Shown here: in pieces, positions 42,853 to 52,365 of the stretch
How the letters are laid out: every line of letters starts with the position of its first letter
Numbering within the stretch: position 1 is the stretch's first letter
NCBI RefSeq assembly: GCF_000307265.1
Contig: NZ_DF158897.1
Location: 124,001-188,000, forward strand
Direction: 5' to 3'
From: Oscillibacter ruminantium GH1
Lineage (GTDB): Bacteria > Bacillota > Clostridia > Oscillospirales > Oscillospiraceae
Length of the DNA: 64,000 bases
Program-made: the position numbers and the translations under genes
Notes under the pieces: model-generated
Told to the model about the DNA's origin: nothing
Database searches by the model: none
The model's input: the letters and a program-made list of their open reading frames with translations, nothing else

Positions 42853-44730
42853 TCACTTTTTCTCCGCGATGATGATGCGGACACGGCCGCCGGCCGTGGA
42901 GCCGAAGTTATCCACCCAGCCGGTGAGCTTATAATCCGTTGCATTCACAGAGGACAATGCGGTTTGGTAATACCCCATCGTAAGGGTAGCGCTGTCCCGC
43001 TGGCGCAGATAGACCTGTACGCCGGTATCCAGTGTATACGTGCTGCCGTCGCCCATGGCGCTGACGGAACTGAGACTATCCAGCGTCACAGAGCGCAGCT
43101 GGCGCATATTCTTCACCGTGCCGTCCGTGTTGAACTGAACGCCTGCGCCGCCGCCCGCAATGCTGAAATACTTGCCGTTTGCATCCAGAGTGGTGGTCTT
43201 TCCGTCCTTAAGTCCGGCATAGCTGACCTGAAGCGAGCCGTCCACCTTTTCGGGAACGGTGGTCATGTAGTAGAAGCTCCAGGTGTCGCCGGTAACGTCG
43301 TCCAAAAGCAGGTAACTGATCTGCCCGTCGCTGTTGGTGATGTAATAGCGCACGTCCGCCGCGTTGAGGGTATAGCCCGCCAGGCGGCTGGGGTAAATTT
43401 TTGCCCACGCGCCGGTATTGGTGGTATCCAAAATCTGCACGTCGGCGGCAAGGGTCAGATTGCCCAACTTTGTGCCGGCCTTATCCACCGTGCCGCTGAG
43501 CGTTTTGGGCGAGAGCGCCTTGATGGTGGTGCCGCCGTCCGCCATGCTGACGGAAACCAAACTGCCCACGGCAAAACCGCTGCGCTCGCTCACGGAGAAG
43601 GTGTGCGCCACGCCGTCCGTGCAACCCACGGTCACGTTCACCACTGCGGCGGCATTGGTTCCGGACGCCTTGCCCGTGCCGATGGAGGAAACCACACCAT
43701 AATAAATGGTATCTGCCGCGCTGCCGTTGACCACGTCCACCACCTCGCCGTTCATGCCCAGCAGCAGCAAGGCCGTGTCGCCGACCTTAAACCCGCCCAT
43801 GGAGGAGAGCTTGTAGGCCGCGGTGGCTGTTCCAATGGTGTAGCTGGTAGTCCCCACGGTGACGGCGGTGGGCGCCGCCGCGCTGGGCGTCAAAGCGGAA
43901 ATCGTGCCGCCCGCCCGGTCCGTGTAAATCCACACGGTCTGCATTCCGGCATTGTAATAATAAACATCATACTCCTGCACGGAGGACAACGACGAGAGCG
44001 TCCCGTTTCGATAGACCTTTGCCGCCGTGGAGGCAAAGGGCAAATCCAAACTGCGCCCGGAGGAGACATAGGGGCCGCTGAGATTGGCGGACACCACCGC
44101 CGCATAATCCACATGCCCGTTGGTAACGGTATAGCCCAGTGTGGTCGCGTAGATTTTACCCTCACTGTTTTGCGCCGTCAGCGCGTTGTAGAGAAGGTAC
44201 ACGCAGTCTGACCGGGTCATGGTTCCTCCCCGGCTGAGGGTGATCTGATCCCGCAGTCCCAGAGAAGCCGCCTTGCTCAACTGCGCGGTGGGAAACGAGC
44301 CTGCCAGCTTGGAGGAGTCGTATCCCAGCAGACGCAGTACGCTGGTGCAGGCCTGCTCCAGCGTAATGGACTGGCTGGGCCGGAACGTGCCGTTGGTATA
44401 TCCCACCATCCAGCCCTGCGTCACGGCAATTTTAATGTATTGGGACGCCCAGTGGTCACTCTTTACGTCCTTAAACAGGGAAACACCCTCGCCATCTCCC
44501 ACACTGTCCTTATAGGACGAGGCGTTTACCAGCATTTTGGCGAATTGGGCACGGGTGACACTCCCCTCCAGATTCAGGTTCCCATTCACATCGCCCACCA
44601 GAATCCCCAGTGCGCGAATGGTCTGCACTTCTCCGCTGTCCGCTGCCGCCGTGGCCCCGGCGGGGACAGTGAGCAGCGTTACCGCCGCGCACACCGCCAG
44701 CAGCAGCGCCAATATCCGTCTTTTCATCAT
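42853..44730 (-). CDS. Secreted SLH-domain surface protein
   Basis: 625 aa. Signal peptide MMKRRILALLLAVCAAVTLLTVPAGATA (two possible ATG codons, 44730 and 44727). Two clear SLH domains (about residues 32-80 and 85-140; LEGSVTRAQFAKMLVN, FRPSQSITLEQACTSVLRLL) and a third weaker one to ~210. The rest is beta-rich and Ser/Thr/Gly/Val-rich without a recognised family. It lies directly downstream of the MacAB-like efflux operon on the same strand but after a hairpin. Confidence 0.8.
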   Translation of the reverse strand: MMKRRILALLLAVCAAVTLLTVPAGATAAADSGEVQTIRALGILVGDVNGNLNLEGSVTRAQFAKMLVNASSYKDSVGDGEGVSLFKDVKSDHWASQYIKIAVTQGWMVGYTNGTFRPSQSITLEQACTSVLRLLGYDSSKLAGSFPTAQLSKAASLGLRDQITLSRGGTMTRSDCVYLLYNALTAQNSEGKIYATTLGYTVTNGHVDYAAVVSANLSGPYVSSGRSLDLPFASTAAKVYRNGTLSSLSSVQEYDVYYYNAGMQTVWIYTDRAGGTISALTPSAAAPTAVTVGTTSYTIGTATAAYKLSSMGGFKVGDTALLLLGMNGEVVDVVNGSAADTIYYGVVSSIGTGKASGTNAAAVVNVTVGCTDGVAHTFSVSERSGFAVGSLVSVSMADGGTTIKALSPKTLSGTVDKAGTKLGNLTLAADVQILDTTNTGAWAKIYPSRLAGYTLNAADVRYYITNSDGQISYLLLDDVTGDTWSFYYMTTVPEKVDGSLQVSYAGLKDGKTTTLDANGKYFSIAGGGAGVQFNTDGTVKNMRQLRSVTLDSLSSVSAMGDGSTYTLDTGVQVYLRQRDSATLTMGYYQTALSSVNATDYKLTGWVDNFGSTAGGRVRIIIAEKK

Positions 44731-44763
44731 GTTGATGACCATTCCTTTCTGCTTCGCTTTTGG

Positions 44764-44796
44764 GCGCAGGACGACCGCTCTCCGGTCGCCCTGCGC
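44764..44796 (-). terminator. Strong hairpin between macB-like permease and SLH gene
   Basis: 14-bp stem with one G-T pair (44764-44777 with 44783-44796), 5-base loop, but no T run on the minus strand. It may be a weak terminator or an mRNA end-stabilising element. Confidence 0.45.
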
Positions 44797-44867
44797 GTTA
44801 TTTCTAATGACCGCATCCACGGTGAACAGATTTCCGTCTGAAGCCTCTCTGTATCCCCATGCCGCCG

Positions 44868-46064
44868 TCAGTCATACCGCAGCGCGTCAATGGGATTGAG
44901 CCGGGCGGCTTTTTTCGCTGGAAGATAACCGAAGATAATGCCGATGGCGGCGGACACGCCGACCGCCAGCACAATGGAGCTGACGGAGGGCACAATGCTC
45001 AGTTCTGTTCCGGTAAGCGCCACAATTAAAAATGTTCCAATGGCGGAAAAAATGTAGCCAAATAGAATGCCGATAGAGCCGCCCAGCGCGGAGGTGACAA
45101 TTGCCTCGATGACAAACTGCTCCATGATGTAACGCTCCTTGGCGCCCAGCGCCTTGCGAATACCGATTTCCCGCGTCCGCTCAGTGACGGAGACCAGCAT
45201 AATGTTCATGATGCCGATGCCGCCCACCACCAACGAGATGCCGGCAATCACCGCCAGAACCATAATCATCATGTTATTCATGCTGTTCATCATATCCATC
45301 ACCTGCGCCATAGACATGACGGTATAGGCATCCTCCGTGCGGAAGACCTTATAGAGTGCATTTTCCACCGTTTGTTTGGATGCGGAAGCGTTTTCCACAC
45401 TGGGAATGGAGACCACATAGCTGGTCAACGTCCCAAGCTGGGCAATACGCGCCGCAGTGGAGTAGGGCATAAAAATCGCATCATCTGTGCCGCCCTTCTC
45501 CATTTTTTTGTTTTGCTGTTCCATCACGCCGATGATGGTCATGGTGTTTTGACCAATTTTGATGGTCTTCCCCACGGCATCCCCATCGTAATAGGTCTGC
45601 GCCACGTAGTTTCCCACCACACAAACATCCTTACGGGTGGTCATATCCACATATTCCAGCGCCCGCCCCTGCGTCATTTTGTAGCTCTTCATGGGGAAAT
45701 ACGCCTCGCTGACACCGGTGACGGAGGTGGTTTTCGCCTCAGTGGTTCCAATTTTCACCTTACCTGATACTGTCACCACGGGGGATAGGTTACTAAGAAG
45801 CGTCGGATTGTCCGCCACTAACTGATACATATCCGCCTCTGAGACAGTGCGGGAGGTTCCTCGCCCCCTGATGGTCACGTTGAGCGTATTGGAGCCCATT
45901 TTTGCAAATTCATTTTTTGTGTAGATTTGCATCCCATTGCCCATGCCCACAATGGTAATTACGGCGCTGATGCCGATGATGATGCCCAGCATGGTCAAAA
46001 TGGTTCGGGTTTTGTTTGCCCAGATATTTTGCAGCGCCATGCGGACGGCTTCCATAATATTCAT
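44868..46064 (-). CDS. ABC transporter permease, MacB/FtsX type
   Basis: 398 aa. One N-terminal membrane helix (TRTILTMLGIIIGISAVITIV), an extracellular MacB periplasmic-core-like domain (about residues 45-240), and three C-terminal FtsX helices (IMVLAVIAGISLVVGGIGIMNI; TREIGIRKALGA). The ATG overlaps the ATPase stop (ATGA). Works with the ATPase and the MacA-like protein as an efflux or lipoprotein/peptide export pump. Confidence 0.92.
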   Translation of the reverse strand: MNIMEAVRMALQNIWANKTRTILTMLGIIIGISAVITIVGMGNGMQIYTKNEFAKMGSNTLNVTIRGRGTSRTVSEADMYQLVADNPTLLSNLSPVVTVSGKVKIGTTEAKTTSVTGVSEAYFPMKSYKMTQGRALEYVDMTTRKDVCVVGNYVAQTYYDGDAVGKTIKIGQNTMTIIGVMEQQNKKMEKGGTDDAIFMPYSTAARIAQLGTLTSYVVSIPSVENASASKQTVENALYKVFRTEDAYTVMSMAQVMDMMNSMNNMMIMVLAVIAGISLVVGGIGIMNIMLVSVTERTREIGIRKALGAKERYIMEQFVIEAIVTSALGGSIGILFGYIFSAIGTFLIVALTGTELSIVPSVSSIVLAVGVSAAIGIIFGYLPAKKAARLNPIDALRYD

Positions 46065-46798
46065 ACGGTTTCCGCCTTTCCAGCAAGGCCCGGCGAAACC
46101 ACGGCCTCCGGCGCGTGGGCGTCGCCGTCATAGACGATGCAGCCATCCTCCAACCGGATAATGCGCTGTGCCTGCATTGCAATGGAGTTGTCGTGGGTGA
46201 TGAGCACCACGGTGTTTCCCGCCTCGTGAAGGTCTTTCAGCATTTTGAGCACTTCCCGTCCAGTACGGGAGTCCAGCGCACCGGTAGGCTCGTCTGCCAG
46301 AATCACTGCCGGGTTTCCCGCTAGTGCCCGGGCAATAGACACCCGCTGCTGCTGTCCGCCGGAAAGCTGAGAGGGTTTGTGCTGCAACTTGTCGCCTAAA
46401 CCCACCATGGTCAAGGCTTCCCGCGCCCTTTCCCGACGCTGGGCACGGGACATCCCCGCATACATCAGCGGCACCTCCACGTTTTCCAAAAGCGACAGCC
46501 TTGGCAGAAGATTGTATTGTTGAAATATAAAGCCCAGCATTTCATTGCGGATTTCGGAAAGCTCATTTTTATCCAGCTTTCCCACGTCCCGTCCGCCCAG
46601 CAGATAGACACCCGAACTGGGAACGTCCAGACAGCCGATGATGTTCATACAAGTGGATTTTCCGGAGCCGGACTGTCCCACGATTGCCACAAACTCGCCC
46701 TTGTCGATTCTCATGGAGACGTGGTCGGCGGCGCGTACCACAGTATCGCCCATCTGGTAAGTCTTGCAAACGTCCAGAAACTCTATCAGCGCACTCAT
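46061..46798 (-). CDS. ABC transporter ATP-binding protein, MacB/LolD type
   Basis: 245 aa. Walker [11 protein letters not shown] loop [13 protein letters not shown], signature LSGGQQQR, Walker [13 protein letters not shown] and the switch His in VLITHDNS. Energises the adjacent MacB-type permease. The start overlaps the MacA-like gene's stop by 4 bases. Confidence 0.95.
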   Translation of the reverse strand: MSALIEFLDVCKTYQMGDTVVRAADHVSMRIDKGEFVAIVGQSGSGKSTCMNIIGCLDVPSSGVYLLGGRDVGKLDKNELSEIRNEMLGFIFQQYNLLPRLSLLENVEVPLMYAGMSRAQRRERAREALTMVGLGDKLQHKPSQLSGGQQQRVSIARALAGNPAVILADEPTGALDSRTGREVLKMLKDLHEAGNTVVLITHDNSIAMQAQRIIRLEDGCIVYDGDAHAPEAVVSPGLAGKAETV

Positions 46799-48492
46799 CC
46801 CTGCGGCCCTCCGCCGGATTCTCCGCCAGGGCCGCCGTCGTTTTCAGGTTCGCCCTGCATTTCCTCCCTCATCATCTGCTCATAGCTGTTGGTGGTGGAT
46901 GCCGTGGGGGGGATGTAGGCAATGGTGTCGCCATCTTGTAAACCGGAGATGATTTCAATATAATCATTGTCGCTGATGCCGGTCTGCACTTCCACGTAGG
47001 CATAGCCCTTCGGCGCGGCGCCCTCCACTGCCTTAGACGCACTGGGAGAATCCGCTGTCACCAGCACCTTGTTTCCCCGCTCCACGGCACCGCTGGGGAT
47101 AGACAGCGCATTGTCACTCTTGGCAACAATAATCTTGGCGTTAACATTCATCCCCGGCCACAGTTCGGTTCCTTGATCCACCCGCACAGTCACCGGATAG
47201 GAAGTGGTGCCGTTATTGGTGGTTCCGGCAACGGAGACCTTGGTAATGGTTCCCGTAAAAGTCTTCCCGCTCACCGCATCCGCCGTTAACTCCACGGTCT
47301 GCCCGACCTTCACCTTGGTCACATCCAACTCATCAATATTGATGATCATTTCCAGATAGCTCAAATCGTAAATGGTGCACATGGCCTTTCCTGTTTCCAC
47401 CCGATCCCCTGCCTTATAGACCTTGCTGACCACCTTGCCGTCAATGGGGGACTTAATGGTATACTCCTCCATCTGATCCTGGGTGGTCTTCATGGTCAGC
47501 TCGGCGCTCCGCAGATTGTCGGAGGCGGACTGCACCTGATCGTTCTGTGCATTGCTGGAGAAGGTGACAATTGCCTGCCCGGCGGACACTTTTCCGCCCT
47601 CTTTCACGTTGATGGCGGAGACTGTGCCTCCTGCGGAGGCGGTCACTTCCACCGCCGCCTTGTATTGCAGCGTGGCGCTCTCGCTGGAGCCGCAGTTGTT
47701 AATGGTGGCCGTCGCCGCCTGCGTATCGGTAAGACCACCGGGATTGGAGACGGAGATTGTCACGTAGCGCACGATGCGGTTGCCGGTGAGCACCGTGTCG
47801 GCGGCGGAAACCATGGTCACCTTGCCGGTCAGCGTCTCAAAAGAATTGTCCAGCGTCACCGCGGCGCTCTGTCCCACCGAAAAACCCGCCGCATCGTCAG
47901 AGGCAAAGGGTACCTTCAGTGTCATGGTGGAGTTGTCCCGCACAGTAGCTACCGTCTGACCCGCCTGCACATTGTCTCCAGCCCGGACATTCAGCGAGGC
48001 TACCACACCCGCCACGGGAGCCTGCGCGTAAGCCGCTTTTTCGTAGCTCCGCTGGGCCTGATCCAAAGAAAGCTGCGCTTTTTCCAGATTGGACGCAACA
48101 TCGGAGCTATCCAGTTCATAGAGGACAGTGTCCGTGGTAACCGTGTCGCCCTCCTCAAAATCCGCCCGCAAAATCTCACCCTGCTTCAGCGTGGTTACAA
48201 CATAGGAGTTGGCGGGCTGCAGTGTGCCGCTTCCGGAGAGAGTCTGTGTGATGGAGCGGTACGCCGTAGGCTCCTCGGTATAAGCGGTCTGTACCGCCGC
48301 CTGCTTACTGCCGCAGCTTCGCAGTGCCAGCACGGCCATAATCACCGCGATAACCGCCAGCACAATCCACTTGCGCCGCTTTTTGTTTTTCCAAAGCTCT
48401 TTCAGCTTTCTGATAACACCAAATCTTTTCTTTTTAACCGACGCAGCGTCCGGCTCCTGTGTCCCGGTCTTCTCCTGCAATTCTTTGTTCAT
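46795..48492 (-). CDS. HlyD/MacA-like membrane fusion protein
   Basis: 565 aa. A cytoplasmic Lys/Arg-rich N-terminus and one membrane helix (WIVLAVIAVIMAVLALRSCG, about residues 42-61) are followed by split biotinyl-lipoyl and coiled-coil segments typical of MFPs, and a beta-barrel domain. The C-terminus is Gly/Glu/Pro-rich. In Gram-positives such proteins assist MacB-type exporters. The start at 48492 follows GAGG; an ATG at 48504 is too close to its own site. First gene of the three-gene operon. Confidence 0.88.
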   Translation of the reverse strand: MNKELQEKTGTQEPDAASVKKKRFGVIRKLKELWKNKKRRKWIVLAVIAVIMAVLALRSCGSKQAAVQTAYTEEPTAYRSITQTLSGSGTLQPANSYVVTTLKQGEILRADFEEGDTVTTDTVLYELDSSDVASNLEKAQLSLDQAQRSYEKAAYAQAPVAGVVASLNVRAGDNVQAGQTVATVRDNSTMTLKVPFASDDAAGFSVGQSAAVTLDNSFETLTGKVTMVSAADTVLTGNRIVRYVTISVSNPGGLTDTQAATATINNCGSSESATLQYKAAVEVTASAGGTVSAINVKEGGKVSAGQAIVTFSSNAQNDQVQSASDNLRSAELTMKTTQDQMEEYTIKSPIDGKVVSKVYKAGDRVETGKAMCTIYDLSYLEMIINIDELDVTKVKVGQTVELTADAVSGKTFTGTITKVSVAGTTNNGTTSYPVTVRVDQGTELWPGMNVNAKIIVAKSDNALSIPSGAVERGNKVLVTADSPSASKAVEGAAPKGYAYVEVQTGISDNDYIEIISGLQDGDTIAYIPPTASTTNSYEQMMREEMQGEPENDGGPGGESGGGPQG

Positions 48493-48640
48493 ATGATTCC
48501 TCATTTCCTTACATCGTCACCTTCGGCTCAAAGCCGTGTTACACACCATGAGCCAGTTTCCATTGTTTACCTTAAACAGAACTTGAATTCCACGCCTCAC
48601 CCTGCCAAATTCTTCTGCGTAAGAGCGGAAGCGCCCCGCC

Positions 48641-48666
48641 TAATGTACTAAGCTCGTAATACATTA
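48641..48666. promoter_or_regulatory. Dyad operator candidate at the macA promoter
   Basis: 7-bp perfect inverted repeat TAATGTA/TACATTA separated by 12 bases, covering the -10 element and likely start site. The spacing of half-sites suits a TetR- or MarR-type repressor; no such gene is adjacent. Confidence 0.45.
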
Positions 48667-48688
48667 ACACAGATTTTTTAAAAGTCAA
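48660..48688 (-). promoter_or_regulatory. Sigma-A promoter for the macAB-like operon
   Basis: Minus strand TTGACT (48688-48683), 17-base spacer, AATGTA (48665-48660). The -10 is poor, consistent with a regulated promoter. Confidence 0.45.
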
Positions 48689-49297
48689 GTCTTTCCAGTT
48701 TAATTTTTTAACGCACGTTCTCCCGCAAGACAAACCGCTGAAGTTTCCGGTCACTTTATCCGCACTAAAATCTCCTTGTTTGAATGAAAATGTTTTAATC
48801 AAGCTTTCATCAATGCGCATCCGGTCTTTCACCAAAATTCATTAGTAACAAATTAATATCCATCGTTCAGTCATCATATTTTTATGAAACCTTAGCGTTG
48901 TGTTTTATCCAATATGAGCGGGGTTTTCATCGCTGACAGTATATAAATTTCACAGCGTTGCCTTGTGCCAAATTGCATTTTTATGCACTTTATATGTAAT
49001 ATTTTTTTATTTTTATCTCACAAGAAGCCGCCAAAAGCGAGTTTAAAAAAGGAGTGCGAAAGAAAAAAGCCTTTTGCTTTCAAGCGTTGAAAAATATGGT
49101 CAAAAAAACCATAAATGTTAAAATTTATCAAGGAAAAGTCTAGAGAGAGAAGGGTATACAGAAAATGGAAGATTTGACTTTTTACAGAAGTTCAAATGAG
49201 TAGTTGTTGTGAAACAACCAAATTTCATGGGAAATAAATGGTATTCGACCAATTATTTTCAAATATTGTATAATTCGACAAAATATGAAGATTTTTG
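48689..49297. other. Long AT-rich region upstream of the fla operon
   Basis: About 600 bases, far more AT-rich than the flanking genes, with no supported gene. It holds small hairpins (GTTGTT/AACAAC near 49203-49218) and a twice-used ATTCGAC motif (near 49243 and 49273). No c-di-GMP riboswitch was recognised. Probably a regulatory region for flgB and the divergent macA operon. Confidence 0.4.
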
Positions 49298-49326
49298 TTG
49301 CTTTTCACGTGGGAACAATCTATAAT
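49298..49326 (+). promoter_or_regulatory. Sigma-A promoter for the fla operon
   Basis: TTGCTT, 17-base spacer, TATAAT; about 100 bases before flgB. Sigma-A control of the early flagellar operon is usual in Gram-positives. Confidence 0.65.
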
Positions 49327-49426
49327 TACAAATATTAATCTGCGTCATTCAAATGGGTGGAGCGCCCTATGCACTCCGGCGATATATTCAGCGGCGTGCA
49401 TATGAAAAGCGGGAGGAGCTGGGAAA

Positions 49427-49813
49427 ATGGATTTTATTACGAGCAATTCCGAGTTGATGATGGAAGGCTCGATGCGTTTTTTGTGGTCAAAGCAGTCTGC
49501 CATTTTGGACAACATCTCCAATGCCGAGACACCGGGCTACAAAACGAAATATGTCACCTTTGAAGAGTCTCTGAAAAAAAGCCTGCAATCCGCCTCCGGC
49601 TCGGCCAGTCCCTCGGGGGCGTTTCGTCAGGCGCTGGAAAGCGCCCGTCCCGTGGTCCACACCTCCGCCAGCGAGAGCACGCGCATGGACGGAAACGGGG
49701 TAAACCTGACGGAGCAGGGTGTAGAGCTTGCGCGGAACACCTATCAGTTGCGGTACGCAATGAACGCCATCAACAGCAATCTGAATATCCTGCGCACGGC
49801 GATCAAGGGCTGA
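49427..49813 (+). CDS. flgB: Flagellar proximal rod protein FlgB
   Basis: 128 aa. Rod subunit near the MS ring. Conserved flg-rod N-terminus (SMRFLWSKQSAILDNISNAETPGYKTKYVTFEE) and C-terminal helix (LARNTYQLRYAMNAINSNLNILRTAI). GGAGGAG precedes the ATG. First gene of the fla operon. Confidence 0.94.
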   Translation: MDFITSNSELMMEGSMRFLWSKQSAILDNISNAETPGYKTKYVTFEESLKKSLQSASGSASPSGAFRQALESARPVVHTSASESTRMDGNGVNLTEQGVELARNTYQLRYAMNAINSNLNILRTAIKG

Positions 49814-49857
49814 TCGCGGTCCGCGTCTGCGGAACAAACCTTTGGGGAGGAAACAGC

Positions 49858-50313
49858 ATGGCATTTTTAAGCTCTATGAATATTATCGGTTCCGGCCTGA
49901 CTGCGGAACAGCTGCGGTTGGACGTGGTTTCGGAAAATATCAGCAATATCAATACCACCCGCACAGAGGGCGGCGGAGCCTATCGCCGCAAAATGGTGGT
50001 GTTCGAGGCACAGGACGGACGGGATAGTTTTCGCAGCATTATGGCGAGCCGTTCTCGCGCCTCCAACGCCGGGTATAACACGGCGGGCGGCGTTCGCGTG
50101 ACGGAGATCGCCGAGGACCCGTCCGATCTGAAGCTGGTCTACGATCCCACCCATCCCGACGCCAATGGGGACGGATATGTGGAGATGCCCAATGTGACGC
50201 TGGTGAAAGAGGTCACGGACGCCATGGCCGCCACGCAGGCATACTCCGCCGGAGTCACCGCGCTGAACTCCCTGAAGTCCGTGATCAATCAGGCGCTGGA
50301 GATTGGCAGATAA
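49858..50313 (+). CDS. flgC: Flagellar proximal rod protein FlgC
   Basis: 151 aa. N-terminal motif MNIIGSGLTAEQLRLDVVSENISNINTT, the central YVEMPNV segment and the C-terminal MAATQAYSAGVTALNSLKSVIN are standard for FlgC. GGGGAGG lies upstream. Forms the rod with FlgB, FlgF/G and FliE. Confidence 0.95.
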   Translation: MAFLSSMNIIGSGLTAEQLRLDVVSENISNINTTRTEGGGAYRRKMVVFEAQDGRDSFRSIMASRSRASNAGYNTAGGVRVTEIAEDPSDLKLVYDPTHPDANGDGYVEMPNVTLVKEVTDAMAATQAYSAGVTALNSLKSVINQALEIGR

Positions 50314-50380
50314 CAGCAAAACACGCCGCCGCAAAGGCGGACGGCAAAAGGTATCGGGATATGATTGAGGGGGTCTTTTA

Positions 50381-50698
50381 ATGAATACGGAGCCGATTTC
50401 CGGCATCAAACCAATTCAAAACGCAGTCGCGCTGAACACCACGCAAAAGGCGGGTGGAAGCGCGACCTCTGTGTCTGACGGAATTTTTGCGGACATCTTT
50501 CAAACCGCCATTAACAATGTGAAAACCACTGACGCGGACATGAACGAGGCGCAGTACCTTCTCGCAACCGGTCAGTTGGACAACCCTGCGGAAGCGACGA
50601 TTGCCGCCGCAAAGGCAACCTCCGCTGTGGAACTGCTGGTCCAACTGCGGAACAAGGCGCTGGACGCATACAGCGAGCTGACGCGCATCAGTCTGTGA
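50381..50698 (+). CDS. fliE: Flagellar hook-basal body complex protein FliE
   Basis: 105 aa. Adaptor joining the MS ring to the rod. The family core FADIFQTAINNVKTTDADMNEAQYLLATGQ and the terminal helix TSAVELLVQLRNKALDAYSELTRISL match FliE. The first 35 residues are variable. Confidence 0.93.
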   Translation: MNTEPISGIKPIQNAVALNTTQKAGGSATSVSDGIFADIFQTAINNVKTTDADMNEAQYLLATGQLDNPAEATIAAAKATSAVELLVQLRNKALDAYSELTRISL

Positions 50699-50736
50699 CC
50701 GGTGGTTGCACAGAAGTTTAGGTGGGGGTAACGGAA

Positions 50737-52365
50737 TTGCAGGAGAAGCTGAAGGGCTTTGGCACAAAACTGAAAGAGTTTTTTGCTAAAATGGGCAAAA
50801 AGACGCGAATCATTCTGGGCTGCGCGTTGGGCGCGCTGATTTTGGTTGGCGTAATTTTTGCCATTAGCATGAATAACCGGCCTTACGCCGTCCTATTCAC
50901 GGGCCTGAGTACAGAGGAAATCTCTTCGATTTCCACATATCTGAACGACAACGGCACCACGGATTTCAAGATTCAGGGGACGGACACCATTTTGGTGCCG
51001 GAAGCGCAGGAGGCCCAGCTGAAAGCAAACCTTCTGATGGAGGGATATCCCAAATCCGGCTTTGCCTATGAGACTTATCGCAAGGGCGTGGGCACCATGT
51101 CCACGGACTCTGACCGGCAGATGGCGTATCTTCAGGATTTGCAGGATCGTATGGCGGGAGTCATCCGGTGTATGGACGGCGTGAAATCGGCGGTGGTCAC
51201 CATCGCCCAAGGCGAGGACCGGCGCTATGTGCTGGACAGCAGCAATCTGGTGGACGCCTCCGCGTCCGTCATGGTAACCATGGAAAACGGCGGGACCCTT
51301 TCCGACCAGCAGGCCACCGCCATTCGCAATTTGGTGGCCCATGCGGTGAAGGGACTTGAAATTGATAACATTGCCATTTCCGACACCTTGGGCAATGTTT
51401 ACTCCGGCGGCGACGGCATTGCCAGCGCGTCGGACGCCTCCAAGCTGAAACTTCAGCTGGAGGAGCAGGTGAATAACAAGGTTCGTATGCAAATTATGAC
51501 GGTGCTGACTCCGATTTACGGCGCGGACAATGTCCGGGTGGCCGTTGCCAGCACCGTGGACCTGAACCATACCGTGGGCGAGAGCACACAGTACACTCTT
51601 CCCGACTGGGCCAGCGACGGTTCCACCGGAGGCGCGGGAATCATCGGCTCCAAGGTCTACGATCAGGAAATCGTCCGCGGAAACGAAGGGGCTGTCGGCG
51701 GCGTGGTTGGCACCGAGTCCAACTCCGACATCAGCACTTATGTTGAAAACCAGGCCACGGCCAACGGCGATGAAACCTACATCCGCAATCAGGGCGAGAC
51801 GAACTATAACGTGGACACCAGCAAACAGCAGGTGGAGCGGGTCGCCGGAGTCGTCTCCGATCTCATGGTTTCCGTCAGCATCAACAGCGCCGCCTCCGGC
51901 AGCGTGAACACGACGGAACTGGTGAGCCATGTGGGTCACGCCGCCGGAATCGCGCCCAATGAGCAGACCGATAAGATTTCGATCCTGCTGGCGCCGTTCT
52001 ACAATCCGGACGACGGCATCGTTTCCCCCACCGGAACGCTGAACCTGCCCGAGTGGGCGTTGTTTGCCGCAATTGGCGGCGTGGTGCTGCTGCTGTTGCT
52101 ACTGGTGATACTGGCCGCCCTGCAAAGCAAGCGCAAGAAGGTGAAAAAGGCGGAGCTTGCCGCCATGACTCAGGCTGCGCAGACTCCTGTAATGCAGCCG
52201 ATTGATGCGGTCATCCCTGAAGACGGCGCGGACATCATGACGATCAAAACCGAAAAGAGTATCCAGCTGCGTCAGGAGATTCGGAAATTTGCCGAGGAAA
52301 ATCCCGAAATGGCAGCCCACATGCTCAAAACCTGGCTGAGGGGAGGGGACGACAATGAGCAGTAG
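50737..52365 (+). CDS. fliF: Flagellar MS-ring protein FliF
   Basis: 542 aa from a TTG start. Two membrane helices (about residues 25-45 and 430-455, WALFAAIGGVVLLLLLLVILAAL) flank the ring-building motifs (YAVLFTGLSTEE, GYPKSGFAYETY, ARVTI-like VKSAVVTIAQGEDR). The C-terminal tail (QLRQEIRKFAEENPEMAAHMLKTWL) is the FliG-binding segment. A GTG at 50722 is the other possible start; TTG at 50737 fits family N-termini (LQEKLKGFGTKL) and the GGTGGGGG site better. Overlaps fliG. Confidence 0.94.
   Translation: MQEKLKGFGTKLKEFFAKMGKKTRIILGCALGALILVGVIFAISMNNRPYAVLFTGLSTEEISSISTYLNDNGTTDFKIQGTDTILVPEAQEAQLKANLLMEGYPKSGFAYETYRKGVGTMSTDSDRQMAYLQDLQDRMAGVIRCMDGVKSAVVTIAQGEDRRYVLDSSNLVDASASVMVTMENGGTLSDQQATAIRNLVAHAVKGLEIDNIAISDTLGNVYSGGDGIASASDASKLKLQLEEQVNNKVRMQIMTVLTPIYGADNVRVAVASTVDLNHTVGESTQYTLPDWASDGSTGGAGIIGSKVYDQEIVRGNEGAVGGVVGTESNSDISTYVENQATANGDETYIRNQGETNYNVDTSKQQVERVAGVVSDLMVSVSINSAASGSVNTTELVSHVGHAAGIAPNEQTDKISILLAPFYNPDDGIVSPTGTLNLPEWALFAAIGGVVLLLLLLVILAALQSKRKKVKKAELAAMTQAAQTPVMQPIDAVIPEDGADIMTIKTEKSIQLRQEIRKFAEENPEMAAHMLKTWLRGGDDNEQ

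Noticed and set aside
48572..48835. 87-codon minus-strand open frame upstream of macA
   Set aside because: It covers the macA promoter and dyad, has no good ribosome binding site and no recognisable fold.
48840..49297. c-di-GMP riboswitch upstream of flgB
   Set aside because: I looked for the class I core and found neither it nor its tetraloop-receptor layout. A covariance-model search would settle it.
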